DNA of 52,737 bases from Akkermansia sp. (GCA_030536145.1 JAUNQN010000010.1:1-52737); one strand, 5' to 3'. Counted from the first letter of the stretch, positions 22,930-30,857 are shown. Notes: generated by a model not told the origin, from the sequence alone. Program-made: numbers and translations.

Positions 22930-24209
22930 GAAAAGTCACTTTAAGTAGTAGCCCGTATCATCTCATGAGAAAATCACTGCTAGCCTCCCTCCTTTCCCTG
23001 TCCCTGCTTGGCCCTGCGTGCCATGATGCCAAGCAGGGTGATAGCCAAGTCTCTCCCCAAGCTGCGGTCCCCGCCCGGGTGCAGGAGGATGCCTTTGCCC
23101 TGCAGGTGTTCCGACACCTGCTCACGGAGCAGAAGGGGAATGTCATTTTCTCCCCCGCCGGGTTGGAGGGCGTGCTGAAACTGCTGCAGCAGGGCGCGCG
23201 CGGCAAGACGGCGGCGGAGCTGGCCGCCCTGCCCATGGGCCGGGCCGCGGGGCCGAGTGGCATGCAGGTGGCGGAGGCTACTGCTCTGTTTGCGGCGGAG
23301 AGCCTGCGGCTCAAGCCCGGTGTGGCGGCGGATACGGTGCAGCGTGCCCCCTTTGAGACGGATGCGGCCAAGGCCGCAGCCATCATCAACGCCTGGGCCG
23401 ACAGGAAGACCCGCGGCATGATTCCCAGGCTAGAGCTGGACCTGGGCCGTGATACCCGCCTGGTGGCCGCCAGCGCCATTGCCTTGGATGAGAAATGGCT
23501 GTACGCCTTCCCGGCTGCCTCCACGCACCTTGCCGAATTCCACTTGGCAGATGGTACAGTGAAGCAGGTGCAGATGATGAAATCGGAGGCCGACTACCGC
23601 TTTGCCCGCGGAGAGGGTTGGCAGGCCGTGGCGCTGTTCTACCGCGCGGATGACCGCCCCGGCTCCCCCGGCTGTTTTATCGGTATCCTGCCGGCGGGGG
23701 ATGCCCGCCGCTTTGCCGCTGGGCTTACGCCGGAAAAGCTGGGATCCATCCGCCGGGCCCTGGTTACCGCGCAGCCCCAAAAGATGACTGTGCTGCTGCC
23801 CAGGTTTGAGACGCGCACGGAAACCTTTTCCCTGAAACCCGCCCTGCAGGCCTGCAGCGTGTATAGCCTGTTTACCCCTGCGGCGGATTTCTCCGGGCTG
23901 GCGGATGAGCCTCTGGTGCTGGCGGACGTGCAGCAGCGCTGCTACACCAAGGTGAACGAGGCCGGAACCCAGGCCGCTGCCGTGACAGCCGCCATCGTTA
24001 CCAAATCCACCAAATCCATGCCGAGGTGTATCCGTTTCGACCGACCCTTCATCTGGCTCATCGGAGACCTGGCCACCCCCGTCGCCCCCTGGTTCATGGG
24101 GCTGTTCGAGTCTCCCTACGGTTTAGGTACCAAGAAGGAGTCGGGTACTACTAGGCCAGCGTACGCAGGACGGGCAATGCCCCTAGGGCTTCTCCCTCCG
24201 CACGCCTAG
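22926..24209 (+). CDS. Exported serpin (serine protease inhibitor)
   Basis: This 427-residue protein has a serpin fold. GNVIFSPAGLEGVLKLLQQGARG is the serpin helix-B/C region (about residues 73-95), FARGEGWQAVALFYR and ILP the central sheet, and VNEAGTQAAAVTAAIVT the reactive-loop hinge. The small residues in the hinge are those of inhibitory serpins. The predicted cleavage region reads K-S-T-K, followed by IRFDRPFIW, the end strand. The N-terminus holds a signal sequence beginning MRKSLLASLLSL with Cys after GPA, perhaps a lipoprotein. The ATG at 22926 overlaps the ankyrin stop; the ATG at 22965 gives a cleaner signal peptide and may be the true start. After GLFESP, where serpins normally end, about 25 unrelated residues follow and the gene overlaps hipT by 27 bases. 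Confidence 0.88.
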   Translation: MRKVTLSSSPYHLMRKSLLASLLSLSLLGPACHDAKQGDSQVSPQAAVPARVQEDAFALQVFRHLLTEQKGNVIFSPAGLEGVLKLLQQGARGKTAAELAALPMGRAAGPSGMQVAEATALFAAESLRLKPGVAADTVQRAPFETDAAKAAAIINAWADRKTRGMIPRLELDLGRDTRLVAASAIALDEKWLYAFPAASTHLAEFHLADGTVKQVQMMKSEADYRFARGEGWQAVALFYRADDRPGSPGCFIGILPAGDARRFAAGLTPEKLGSIRRALVTAQPQKMTVLLPRFETRTETFSLKPALQACSVYSLFTPAADFSGLADEPLVLADVQQRCYTKVNEAGTQAAAVTAAIVTKSTKSMPRCIRFDRPFIWLIGDLATPVAPWFMGLFESPYGLGTKKESGTTRPAYAGRAMPLGLLPPHA

Positions 24210-25145
24210 CGCCTTGAAGCGCGTGCGCACGGTGAGCAGGAAGGCCTTCTGCGCCTTGCGGGACAGGGCGGATTGGGCCACCGCCTCCTCTATGCGGGGG
24301 AGCTTTGCCGTATAGCTTTTCAGCGTGCTGGCGGCGGTGGCAGGGCGTATGCCGATGGCAGCGGCCCAGTCCAGGAAGTGCCGTGCCATGCCGCCTTCTC
24401 CCGGCTGCCGGGCATCGGCAAACAGCCCCCGGTCCAGCGCAAAATCCGCATCCTGCACATGCAGCCGCGTGTTCATCACATCATACACGGGGGATAGCAC
24501 CATGTTGCCTGCATCCGTTCCAAGCAGGGCAAAGTTTTTCAGGTGGGCATCCCCGTTGCAGAGCAGGAAATTTGCCAGCACCATGCGGAAGAAGCGCAGT
24601 ATGTCTGCTGCCGGGGCAGTGCTGGTTCCTGCAATGGCAGCGGCCAGTTCCTCATAGCTGTAGCAGTATTTGCGCCCGCTGTCCACGGCCTGCAGGTCGG
24701 TCAGGGCGGCATAGTCCTCCATGTGGAGCGTGGTGCCGCGCGGAGTGATATCGAAGCGCCTGGTCAGGTATGCCGTCTCGCCGTTGCCGAAATAGCAGAG
24801 TGTGCTCTCCGCAGTGGGCAGGCGGAAGATGCGGCGCATGATTCCCATGCACAGGTCCTCGTTGGCGGGGGCATCCTTGCGGTGCGGCATGTAGGCGTCT
24901 GCGGGGCAGGGCTTCAGGATGTAGTTGCCCGTCTCCCCCTCCTCCCGGTAGCGCAGCGTGGTGCCATCCAGCACCATGGAATACTTGTCCTGCGCACCGG
25001 AGAAGGAGAAGCTGCGGCGCTGGCCGTTGCCCGCGTAGCGTGCCTTGGAGGGCGGCTGCGCGTAGGGGAGAACGGGGCAGGCATCCGCCCCGCCGAACAT
25101 GCTGCTGCGCAGGGGGAGGGGATAGTGCCGGGGAAGCTCAATCAT
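24183..25145 (-). CDS. HipT-like Ser/Thr kinase toxin
   Basis: This 320-residue protein matches the kinase core of HipA but lacks the HipA N-subdomain, which is encoded by the separate gene upstream. The Gly-rich loop reads SFSGAQDKYSM (47-57), with Ser47 and Ser49 forming an S-x-S. The catalytic loop is NGDAHLKNFAL, and YDVMNTRL corresponds to the metal-binding Asp region. In the HipBST system of E. coli O127 the HipT kinase phosphorylates TrpS and carries an S-x-S loop that is autophosphorylated. Target and behaviour here are inferred by analogy only. Its ATG overlaps the hipS stop (ATGA). Its 3' end overlaps the convergent serpin gene by 27 bases. Confidence 0.85.
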   Translation of the reverse strand: MIELPRHYPLPLRSSMFGGADACPVLPYAQPPSKARYAGNGQRRSFSFSGAQDKYSMVLDGTTLRYREEGETGNYILKPCPADAYMPHRKDAPANEDLCMGIMRRIFRLPTAESTLCYFGNGETAYLTRRFDITPRGTTLHMEDYAALTDLQAVDSGRKYCYSYEELAAAIAGTSTAPAADILRFFRMVLANFLLCNGDAHLKNFALLGTDAGNMVLSPVYDVMNTRLHVQDADFALDRGLFADARQPGEGGMARHFLDWAAAIGIRPATAASTLKSYTAKLPRIEEAVAQSALSRKAQKAFLLTVRTRFKALGVRREKP

Positions 25146-25498
25146 GATTCCGTGGTGCTGCGGGGTTTCACGGTGACATCACCCAAGGTGTCCGTGCCGG
25201 CCAGGACCAGCAGCAGGCCGAAGCGGTCCCGCGGGTCCATGCCCCATTCGCGGGCAACGTTGCGGGCGAATTCTCCCTCCGGCAGGATGCTTTCCAGATA
25301 GGGAAAGAGGTGGTCTGAAACGTACGGCTCTGCGCGGCGGGGAAGGCGCAGGCTGACAGGTCCCGCCTGCCGGGCGGGGAGCTCCAGGTATTCCGGCAAA
25401 TATTGCAGGGTGTATGCCCCCTCTGAACCTGCCGGGGCGTGCTCCGTAATCACGGCGGCAGGTATGCCTTTCACATATACTGTGGCTGCCCTTTTCAT
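25142..25498 (-). CDS. HipS-like protein (stand-alone HipA N-subdomain)
   Basis: This 118-residue protein corresponds to the HipA N-terminal subdomain 1 (Couple_hipA). Diagnostic segments are LFPYLESILPEGEFARNVA and, further on, DRFGLLLVLAGTDTLGDV, followed by VKP. In canonical HipA this region is part of the kinase chain. As a separate small protein between HipB and the kinase it matches HipS of HipBST, where HipS is the antitoxin that blocks HipT. The start at 25498 overlaps the hipB stop in ATGA and its own stop overlaps the hipT start likewise, indicating coupled translation and balanced production. Whether HipS or HipB neutralises the toxin here cannot be seen from sequence. Confidence 0.83.
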   Translation of the reverse strand: MKRAATVYVKGIPAAVITEHAPAGSEGAYTLQYLPEYLELPARQAGPVSLRLPRRAEPYVSDHLFPYLESILPEGEFARNVAREWGMDPRDRFGLLLVLAGTDTLGDVTVKPRSTTES

Positions 25499-25710
25499 AT
25501 CTCCGGTTCCGGTTTGCGTGCGGGCTCCGCGTACAGGCGCAGGCCCAGTATCTCCATGAGACGGAGCAGGTTCCGCAGGGAAATGCCGCCTTGACCGCAT
25601 TCAAAGCGGCTAATCTGGTTGATACCCAGGCCGGAGAGGTCCGCCACATCCCGCAGCGTCAGCCCCAGTTGCCTGCGCCTCTCCTTTGCCGCCTGTATCA
25701 GTTGTTCCAT
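25495..25710 (-). CDS. hipB: HipB-like HTH antitoxin/repressor
   Basis: This 71-residue protein has a Cro/CI-type helix-turn-helix (XRE family). RRRQLGLTLRDVADLSGLG is the helix 1-2-3 region, and INQISRFECGQGGISLRNLL the recognition helix and following helix. It is first gene of the three-gene operon and is expected to repress it. The ATG at 25710 was chosen over an upstream one at 25758 because the latter lies in the -35 region of the apparent promoter. A perfect inverted repeat at 25776-25793 and a 9-base direct repeat (AGAAAATAG at 25728-25736 and 25761-25769) in the control region are candidate binding sites. Confidence 0.83.
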   Translation of the reverse strand: MEQLIQAAKERRRQLGLTLRDVADLSGLGINQISRFECGQGGISLRNLLRLMEILGLRLYAEPARKPEPEI

Positions 25711-25729
25711 GGATTCTCTGTTTTTGGAG

Positions 25730-25758
25730 AAAATAGCCCATCTCTGCCCGGAATGCAA
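25730..25758 (-). promoter_or_regulatory. Promoter for the hipBST-like operon
   Basis: On the minus strand TTGCAT is followed after 17 bases by TATTTT, with the -10 element 19 bases before the hipB ATG. The match to consensus is moderate, as expected for a repressed operon. The surrounding 100 bases are AT-rich compared with the neighbouring genes. Confidence 0.45.
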
Positions 25759-25775
25759 GCAGAAAATAGACCATA

Positions 25776-25793
25776 TTCACCAAAAATGGTGAA
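25776..25793. promoter_or_regulatory. Candidate HipB operator (inverted repeat)
   Basis: Perfect 6-base arms TTCACC and GGTGAA are separated by 6 A/T-rich bases. They lie about 65 bases upstream of hipB. The arm-spacer-arm design resembles known HipB operators, although the arm sequence differs from the E. coli one. Confidence 0.5.
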
Positions 25794-25842
25794 AATACCA
25801 ATCCTAAATTACTCTCCGTCCCCGCAGTAGAGCTGTGCTGCA

Positions 25843-25883
25843 AGAAAAATCCCCCTGCCGGGCGGAGGGCCGGGCAGGGGGAT
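25843..25883 (-). terminator. Terminator after yidC
   Basis: On the minus strand ATCCCCCTGCC pairs with GGCAGGGGGAT, followed by TTTTCTT. It lies just downstream of the yidC stop. Confidence 0.8.
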
Positions 25884-25909
25884 GGTGAGACTGGTGTGGA
25901 TGCGCGGTG

Positions 25910-27808
25910 TTACTTGCGGGTGACGTTGCGCATCTGGTTCTGGCGCTGCTGCTCCTGCAGGGCCTGCTGCTGGGCTTCCATCATGCGCTGCATGAATCCC
26001 TTCTTGCCGCCCTTCTTCTGCACCTTGGTCAGCTCCGGCTGGGGCAGGCGACGGATGATGAGGGTCTGGATGATGGAGATGATGTTGGTGGTGGTCCAGT
26101 ACAGGGCCAGGGCGCTGGCGTACGTGTAGCAGAACAGGAAGAACACCGCCGGCATCCAGCGCATAATCTTCACCTGGGTGGGATCACCCGTGGCGGGGGT
26201 CATGTGCATCTGCACAATCATGGAGATTGCCATGACGATGGGCAGGATGTTCAGCGGGAGGCTCCATCCGAACAGGGGAATCCAGCACACGGTGTCCATC
26301 TGGGAGAGGTCGCCCACCCAGCCGAACCATTCCGCACCGCGGAACTCTGCGGCGGAGAGCAGCACCCAGAAGAAGGCGAAGAAGATGGGCATTTGCAGCA
26401 GCATGGGCAGGCAGCCGCCCACGGGGGAGATGCCGTACTCCTGGTAGAGCTTCATCATCTCCATCTGCACCTTCTGCGGGTCGTTCGGGTACTTCTCCTT
26501 CAGCTCCTTCATGATGGGCTGGAGCAGGCTCATGCGCTTCATGCTCATGTAGCTCTTGCGGTACAGCGGCCAGATACAGGCGCGCACCACGAAGGTCATG
26601 GCCACGATGGCCCAGCCCCAGTTGCCGAACCAGCCGTAGAACAGGTTGATGAGCCAGTTCATGGGGTAGCTCAGGAAGGTGAGCACGCCGTAGTCCATCA
26701 GGCGGTCCAGCTTGCGGAACTCGCCGTTCATCTCATTGAGCATCAGGTTCAGCTTGGGCCCGGTGAAGCCGGAGAAGGCCAGGTTCTTCTGCCCGCCCTG
26801 CATCTCAGCCGTCTTGGGGGAGAGGGTGAAATCCGGGATGCACACGGCCAGCTGCACGCCGTTGGTGCTCATGGCACCGGTTACGGGCAGCTTGAAGTTG
26901 GCGGGGGCTGCGTAGATGGCGCCGCTGCCGGAGGCCTTGTCCGGCTGCAGGATGCTGGCGTAGTACTGGTTCATCACGCCGGCCCAGGCCAGGTCCTTGA
27001 AATCGGCATCCACCACGCGGGCCTTCTCCTTGCTGAAGAAGCCGCCGGAGAAGCGGGTGGCGCCCTCCTTGTCAAAGTCGCCGTTGTCCTGGGTCACATA
27101 GAAGGAGTAGCGGTCCGGCTCATCCGTGGAAATCTGGGTGGCGGCGCCGGCGTACAAGGCCCAGTCGCGGGCCTCCATGGCCTTGTCGGCGGTGTTCTGC
27201 ACATCCACCTTCAGGTCGTAGGCGTAGGCGTTGCCCTCGATGGTGTCCTCGCCCTCCTTCAGGGGCTTGAGCGTGTATATCTTGCGGATGATGAGGTCAC
27301 CGCAGCGGCCGGCCAGCGTCAGGCTGGTGTCTGTCTTGTCCACCACGCTGTACACGGTGGTGTCAAAGGTGGGGGCCTTGCTCTCCGTCACGCCGAACAT
27401 GAGCGTGCCGATGCCGTGCTCCGGGTCGGAGTTCACGCAGACATCCTGCTTGCTGAGCTCCGGGCGGGTGGTGTTGATGGCCTTGCCCACCATCTGCACG
27501 CCGGAGATGCTGCCGCCCACATCCGAGAAGTGGAACTTGGCCACCACGTTGCCCTGGCTGTCCTTGCCCTCCAGCACGGCTATCTCCTGCGGTTTCTGCG
27601 CGGCGGCGGCCGGGGCGGTCTCTGCCGCAGTGGGGGCGGCGGCCTCACCGGCGGGGGTGGCTGCTGCTGCGGCGGGAGCTGCGGGCTCTGCCTGCTGCAC
27701 GGCGGCGGGGGTGTCCGGCTTCTGTGCCGGCTCATCCGGGGTCATGTAGTAGTTCACGCCCAGCAGGACGCAGCATATACTTACAACAATCCATGCGGTC
27801 TTGTCCAT
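25910..27808 (-). CDS. yidC: Membrane protein insertase YidC
   Basis: This 632-residue inner-membrane insertase (Oxa1/Alb3 family) has the long form typical of Gram-negative bacteria. An N-terminal transmembrane segment (AWIVVSICCVLLGVNYY) is followed by an Ala/Pro-rich linker, a large periplasmic domain, and then the conserved core. The core contains WGWAIVAMTFVVRACIWPLY with the functional Arg, the KYPNDPQKVQMEMMKLYQ coiled-coil loop and GGCLPMLLQMPIFFAFFWVL. It inserts and folds membrane proteins alone or with SecYEG. It ends the classic rpmH-rnpA-yidD-yidC cluster and starts 32 bases after the yidD stop. The C-terminus is Gln-rich. Confidence 0.95.
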   Translation of the reverse strand: MDKTAWIVVSICCVLLGVNYYMTPDEPAQKPDTPAAVQQAEPAAPAAAAATPAGEAAAPTAAETAPAAAAQKPQEIAVLEGKDSQGNVVAKFHFSDVGGSISGVQMVGKAINTTRPELSKQDVCVNSDPEHGIGTLMFGVTESKAPTFDTTVYSVVDKTDTSLTLAGRCGDLIIRKIYTLKPLKEGEDTIEGNAYAYDLKVDVQNTADKAMEARDWALYAGAATQISTDEPDRYSFYVTQDNGDFDKEGATRFSGGFFSKEKARVVDADFKDLAWAGVMNQYYASILQPDKASGSGAIYAAPANFKLPVTGAMSTNGVQLAVCIPDFTLSPKTAEMQGGQKNLAFSGFTGPKLNLMLNEMNGEFRKLDRLMDYGVLTFLSYPMNWLINLFYGWFGNWGWAIVAMTFVVRACIWPLYRKSYMSMKRMSLLQPIMKELKEKYPNDPQKVQMEMMKLYQEYGISPVGGCLPMLLQMPIFFAFFWVLLSAAEFRGAEWFGWVGDLSQMDTVCWIPLFGWSLPLNILPIVMAISMIVQMHMTPATGDPTQVKIMRWMPAVFFLFCYTYASALALYWTTTNIISIIQTLIIRRLPQPELTKVQKKGGKKGFMQRMMEAQQQALQEQQRQNQMRNVTRK

Positions 27809-27840
27809 AATCTCAAGTAGGGGAAAATCTGTTTATAGGG

Positions 27841-28083
27841 TTATTTCTTGCGGGGCGGTACGGGGTCATGGCCGCACCCGCCCCAGGGGTTGCAGCGCAG
27901 GATGCGCCAGATTCCCAGCGCCATGCCTTTGATTGCGCCGTGTTCTTCCACGGCCTGAATGAAATAGGTGGAGCAGGTGGGGGTGAAGCGGCACCCGCTG
28001 TTCGGCCCGCACAGCACATGCAGCGGGCGGCTGATGAAGCGCTTGTAGAAAAGCACCGGGAGTATGACGAGGCGTTTCAGCAT
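27841..28083 (-). CDS. yidD: Membrane protein insertion efficiency factor YidD
   Basis: This 80-residue protein carries the family's signature: [38 protein letters not shown] with three conserved Cys, then [20 protein letters not shown]. YidD assists insertion of membrane proteins together with YidC and binds the inner face of the membrane. It overlaps the end of rnpA by 7 bases and lies directly before yidC. Confidence 0.94.
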   Translation of the reverse strand: MLKRLVILPVLFYKRFISRPLHVLCGPNSGCRFTPTCSTYFIQAVEEHGAIKGMALGIWRILRCNPWGGCGHDPVPPRKK

Positions 28084-28472
28084 TTCACGTGCTTGCCGAT
28101 GGTGCGGCGGAGCAGCTTCAGGAAATCCTGCTCAAGCTCCGCATATCCAGCCCACGCGGCACTGTTGCGTACCACCACCACCACGTACCTGCCCGTGGCC
28201 AGCGGGTCACCGTGCTGCCGCAGCAGCTCGCGCACGCGCCTGCGCGCCAGCACGCGCTTCACTGCATGGCCCATGCGCCGCGTGGTGATGATGCCGAAGC
28301 GGGATTCTTGCGCCTGCGGTTGTGCCTGTCCTTGCGCGGCAGGCGTCTCTCCCCCCTGCGGCAGGGGGGCCGTGTTCAGGACAAGGAAACGCCCTGCTCT
28401 GGATGTGCCCTTGGCGCGCACCAAGGCGAACTCTGAGGCTCGCTTCATGGTTTGGCGCCGCGTGAGCTGCAT
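28077..28472 (-). CDS. rnpA: Ribonuclease P protein component with altered RNR motif
   Basis: In this 131-residue protein subunit of RNase P, the start [15 protein letters not shown] matches the usual RnpA N-terminus, so the ATG at 28472 was used rather than one further upstream. A Gln/Ala/Pro-rich insertion of about 20 residues (after VLNTAPLP) separates the first strands. The RNA-binding signature normally reads RNR in AVxRNRxKR. Here the segment is [14 protein letters not shown], so Asn and the second Arg are replaced. Gene order (rpmH just upstream, yidD overlapping downstream) makes the identity secure. It is transcribed with rpmH from the promoter at 28785-28812. Confidence 0.9.
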   Translation of the reverse strand: MQLTRRQTMKRASEFALVRAKGTSRAGRFLVLNTAPLPQGGETPAAQGQAQPQAQESRFGIITTRRMGHAVKRVLARRRVRELLRQHGDPLATGRYVVVVVRNSAAWAGYAELEQDFLKLLRRTIGKHVKC

Positions 28473-28543
28473 CGTAGAACAGGGCGTTTGATCCTGCTGC
28501 AGTGCGCGTATCCAGCGGAATACCCGCGCTGCCAACGCGGTTT

Positions 28544-28726
28544 TTAGCCGTGCTGGATGATGTGGCGCTTGAAGTGGACTTCGGCACCCTTGGGCAGAAG
28601 ACGCTTGCGGCCCTTGGCGCGACGACGGGCGAGGATGGCGCGGCCGTTCTTGGTGGCCATGCGGGCACGGAAACCGAACTGTTGCTTGCGGCAGCGCTTG
28701 GAAGGCTGGTATGTTCTCTTGCTCAT
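28544..28726 (-). CDS. rpmH: 50S ribosomal protein L34
   Basis: This 60-residue ribosomal protein has the conserved body [20 protein letters not shown] followed by [21 protein letters not shown]. It is longer than the usual 44-50 residues, because about 14 residues follow the normal end ([13 protein letters not shown]). It leads the rpmH-rnpA-yidD-yidC cluster, which in many bacteria lies close to the replication origin; no origin or dnaA is visible here. Confidence 0.94.
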   Translation of the reverse strand: MSKRTYQPSKRCRKQQFGFRARMATKNGRAILARRRAKGRKRLLPKGAEVHFKRHIIQHG

Positions 28727-28784
28727 ATCTGTAGTGTGTGTTTAAAGTGGTATGCCGTGCCGTTTCTCAACGGTCGGGGTGGGT

Positions 28785-28812
28785 ATGATACCCGATTTTC
28801 CGGCTATGTCAA
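28785..28812 (-). promoter_or_regulatory. Strong promoter for rpmH
   Basis: On the minus strand a perfect TTGACA is followed after 16 bases by TATCAT. It lies about 60 bases upstream of rpmH and fits a highly expressed ribosomal operon. The rest of 28727-28925 is AT-rich next to the promoter. It also holds a GC-rich hairpin (28872-28900) near the end of the rubrerythrin gene that lacks a clear T-tract. Confidence 0.75.
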
Positions 28813-28925
28813 GCACGATTTGAATTTTTTGCTTAACTTTTCCCAATTATTGCAGTTTTTCCTTGCGGAATGGCGGCCGCCGCATGGCGCGGCGACCGCC
28901 GTTACCGACTATGAACAGGGTTCAA

Positions 28926-29468
28926 TCAGGCGAAGTAGCGCTTGAGCAGGCCGTCGAAGCCCTTGCCGTGGCGGGCCTCGTCCTTGCACATCTCATGCAC
29001 GGTGTCATGGATGGCATCATAGCCCAGCTCCTTGGCGCGCTTGGCGATGGCGAGCTTGCCGGAGCAGGCGCCGAACTCGGCGGCGGCGCGCATCTCCACG
29101 TTCTTCTTGGTGCTGTCGGTCAGCACCTCGCCCAGCAGCTCCGCAAACTTGGCGGCGTGCTCGGCCTCCTCGAAGGCGTAGCGCTTGAACGCCTCGGCCA
29201 CCTCGGGGTAGCCCTCGCGCTCGGCCTGGCGGCTCATGGCCAGGTACATGCCGACCTCGCAGCACTCGCCCGTGAAGTTGTCGCGCAGACCCTTCACCAC
29301 TTCCTCGTCCAGGCCCTTGGCCACGCCCACGCGGTGTTCGTCGGCATACACCTTCTCGGAGGTCTCGTCAATCTCCTCGAACGTGTCCACGCCGCAGACG
29401 GGGCAAACGGTGGGCATCTCTTCGCTCTCAATGATTTCTCCACAGACAGTGCAGCGGTATTTCTTCAT
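28926..29468 (-). CDS. Reverse-type rubrerythrin
   Basis: This 180-residue protein begins with a rubredoxin-like iron site: C-x2-C in CTVCGE (6-11) and CPVCG (22-26). It continues with a ferritin-like four-helix diiron domain, including [12 protein letters not shown] and [15 protein letters not shown]. The rubredoxin part at the N-terminus is the order of reverse rubrerythrins, which reduce hydrogen peroxide in anaerobes using NADH-linked donors. It is transcribed alone from a near-consensus promoter. The gene supports an anaerobic or oxygen-sensitive host. Confidence 0.9.
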   Translation of the reverse strand: MKKYRCTVCGEIIESEEMPTVCPVCGVDTFEEIDETSEKVYADEHRVGVAKGLDEEVVKGLRDNFTGECCEVGMYLAMSRQAEREGYPEVAEAFKRYAFEEAEHAAKFAELLGEVLTDSTKKNVEMRAAAEFGACSGKLAIAKRAKELGYDAIHDTVHEMCKDEARHGKGFDGLLKRYFA

Positions 29469-29539
29469 GTTGTTGTTTTTCTATGTGTTTGTTGTTGTGT
29501 TGTTGTAGAAGGATTCCCGCCTGCGGCGGGTGCGCACTC

Positions 29540-29568
29540 ATTCTAGCACCTCCGATGCACCTTGTCAA
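29540..29568 (-). promoter_or_regulatory. Strong promoter for rubrerythrin
   Basis: On the minus strand a perfect TTGACA is followed after exactly 17 bases by TAGAAT. A leader of roughly 65 bases precedes the ATG at 29468. Confidence 0.75.
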
Positions 29569-29600
29569 CAAAAATGTGGAATAATTCTAAGAGTAATTCA

Positions 29601-29639
29601 AAAAAAATACCACAGGGGCGGAAAATACGCTCCCTGTGG
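29601..29639 (-). terminator. Terminator after the outer-membrane barrel gene
   Basis: On the minus strand CCACAGGG pairs with CCCTGTGG, and the hairpin is followed by TATTTTTTTT. It sits 29 bases downstream of the barrel gene stop. Confidence 0.85.
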
Positions 29640-29667
29640 CAGGAAAAAGTGGGGTGCTGCGGAGAAA

Positions 29668-30720
29668 TCAGAAGTTGAAACCGCCCTCCACGCCCACGGT
29701 GAGCTGGAAGTGGTCCACTATGCCGGATTTCAGGCGGCGGTCAATCTTGTCGCTGTTGCTCCCGGCCCAGGAAGCCTGGATCCACGGCTTGGCGTAGATC
29801 TTGGCATCACGGCCAAAGGAGCCCACCTTGGAATAGGGCGCTACGGCAGCGCGGATGCGGTAGGCATCGATGCCCTCCACACCGCCGCCCCAGTAGCCGA
29901 AGGAGGGGGAGATGCCGCCGGAAAGCTCCAGGTCCACGCCAATGTTGCCGCGGGCGGCGACATCCGTCAGGCGGTAGCCGGCCTCTATATCCATATAGTG
30001 CCCGGTAAGGCCGTAGAAGCCGTAACCCCAGGTGAAGTGGCCGAAGAAGCCGCGCTGCTGGTCATTGAAATCCAGTGTTAAGTTGAAGTCCTGGGCGAAG
30101 CGGTGCGGAGCCTTGCCCGTCCACTTGGCCATGGCTCCCTCCAGCCCGCCGCGGTGCATGGAATAGCCCAGCTCTGTGGTCAGGTTGGGGAACACCTCCT
30201 TGCCGATGCCCCAGTTCAGGCCGAATACAGGCGTGTCTGCCAGATGGTCGCCCGCATCCCAAATCTGGCCCAGCGTGCCGCTGATGCGGTGGTGCAGGCC
30301 GCGGTTGAACAGGTTGCGGTTCGGGAAGGTGTATGATGCATCCACGGAGGACCAGCCGTGGCCGCTGAAATCATTGGTCACGCCCATGCCGCGCACTTGG
30401 TAGTTGCTGGTGTACAGGTTCAGGCCCAGGTGCCCGTTCAGGGTGGAGGAGGGGGCTGCCATGGGAGCTGCGGGCATGGGGGCTGCGGGTGCCGGGGTGG
30501 CGGGCGCGGGTTCCATGGTCGTGGCTGCCGGGGCTGTGGTTTCCATGCCGGCAGGGGCGGGTATATCCGCCGTGGTGCTTGCAGGGGAAGGTGCTGCCGC
30601 CGGAGCCTCATAGCTCACGCTGCTGTAGGTCACGGGGCCATCTGGGATGGGGGGCGGAGCCGTAATGGCCGCCGTGGCGGGGATGGTGGCCGCCAGGAGC
30701 AAAAGGGAATATGTTCTCAT
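29668..30720 (-). CDS. Outer-membrane beta-barrel protein with Ala/Pro-rich linker
   Basis: In this 350-residue protein a signal peptide (residues about 1-18) is followed by a roughly 70-residue Ala/Pro/Thr-rich segment with repeated PAPA/MPAAP units. A domain then shows alternating hydrophobic strands rich in Gly, Tyr and Trp (LNGHLGLNLYTSNYQVRG, HFTWGYGFYGLTGHY) and ends in the aromatic C-terminal residue GGFNF, as expected for a BAM substrate. I do not recognise a family with a known substrate. It is monocistronic with a strong terminator. Confidence 0.68.
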   Translation of the reverse strand: MRTYSLLLLAATIPATAAITAPPPIPDGPVTYSSVSYEAPAAAPSPASTTADIPAPAGMETTAPAATTMEPAPATPAPAAPMPAAPMAAPSSTLNGHLGLNLYTSNYQVRGMGVTNDFSGHGWSSVDASYTFPNRNLFNRGLHHRISGTLGQIWDAGDHLADTPVFGLNWGIGKEVFPNLTTELGYSMHRGGLEGAMAKWTGKAPHRFAQDFNLTLDFNDQQRGFFGHFTWGYGFYGLTGHYMDIEAGYRLTDVAARGNIGVDLELSGGISPSFGYWGGGVEGIDAYRIRAAVAPYSKVGSFGRDAKIYAKPWIQASWAGSNSDKIDRRLKSGIVDHFQLTVGVEGGFNF

Positions 30721-30819
30721 ACGTTCCCCAGTCTACACAATGCCCCACCCCGTTTCAAGGAAAAAAGAGCGTGCTGCCGTGAATGTTGGATGCCGGGGCA
30801 GGGCTGCACAAAAAACAGG

Positions 30820-30848
30820 TTGCCATGCGCCTGTGGTAATGCTAGGAT
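30820..30848 (+). promoter_or_regulatory. Promoter for the 30858 gene
   Basis: TTGCCA and TAGGAT are spaced 17 bases apart, with only 9 bases between the -10 box and the ATG. This predicts a nearly leaderless mRNA. Confidence 0.55.
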
Positions 30849-30857
30849 AGGACAAGT

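Noticed and set aside
25907..27820. 637-codon plus-strand open frame opposite yidC
   Set aside because: It is a shadow of yidC; its composition is His/Gly-rich and no motif is seen.
28872..28900. GC-rich hairpin downstream of rubrerythrin as a terminator
   Set aside because: The stem is good, with one G-U-type pair, but no T-tract follows on the minus strand, so it was not listed as a terminator.
28727..28925. Possible replication origin beside rpmH
   Set aside because: The gene order is typical near origins, but I found no cluster of TTATNCACA-type DnaA boxes and no dnaA.
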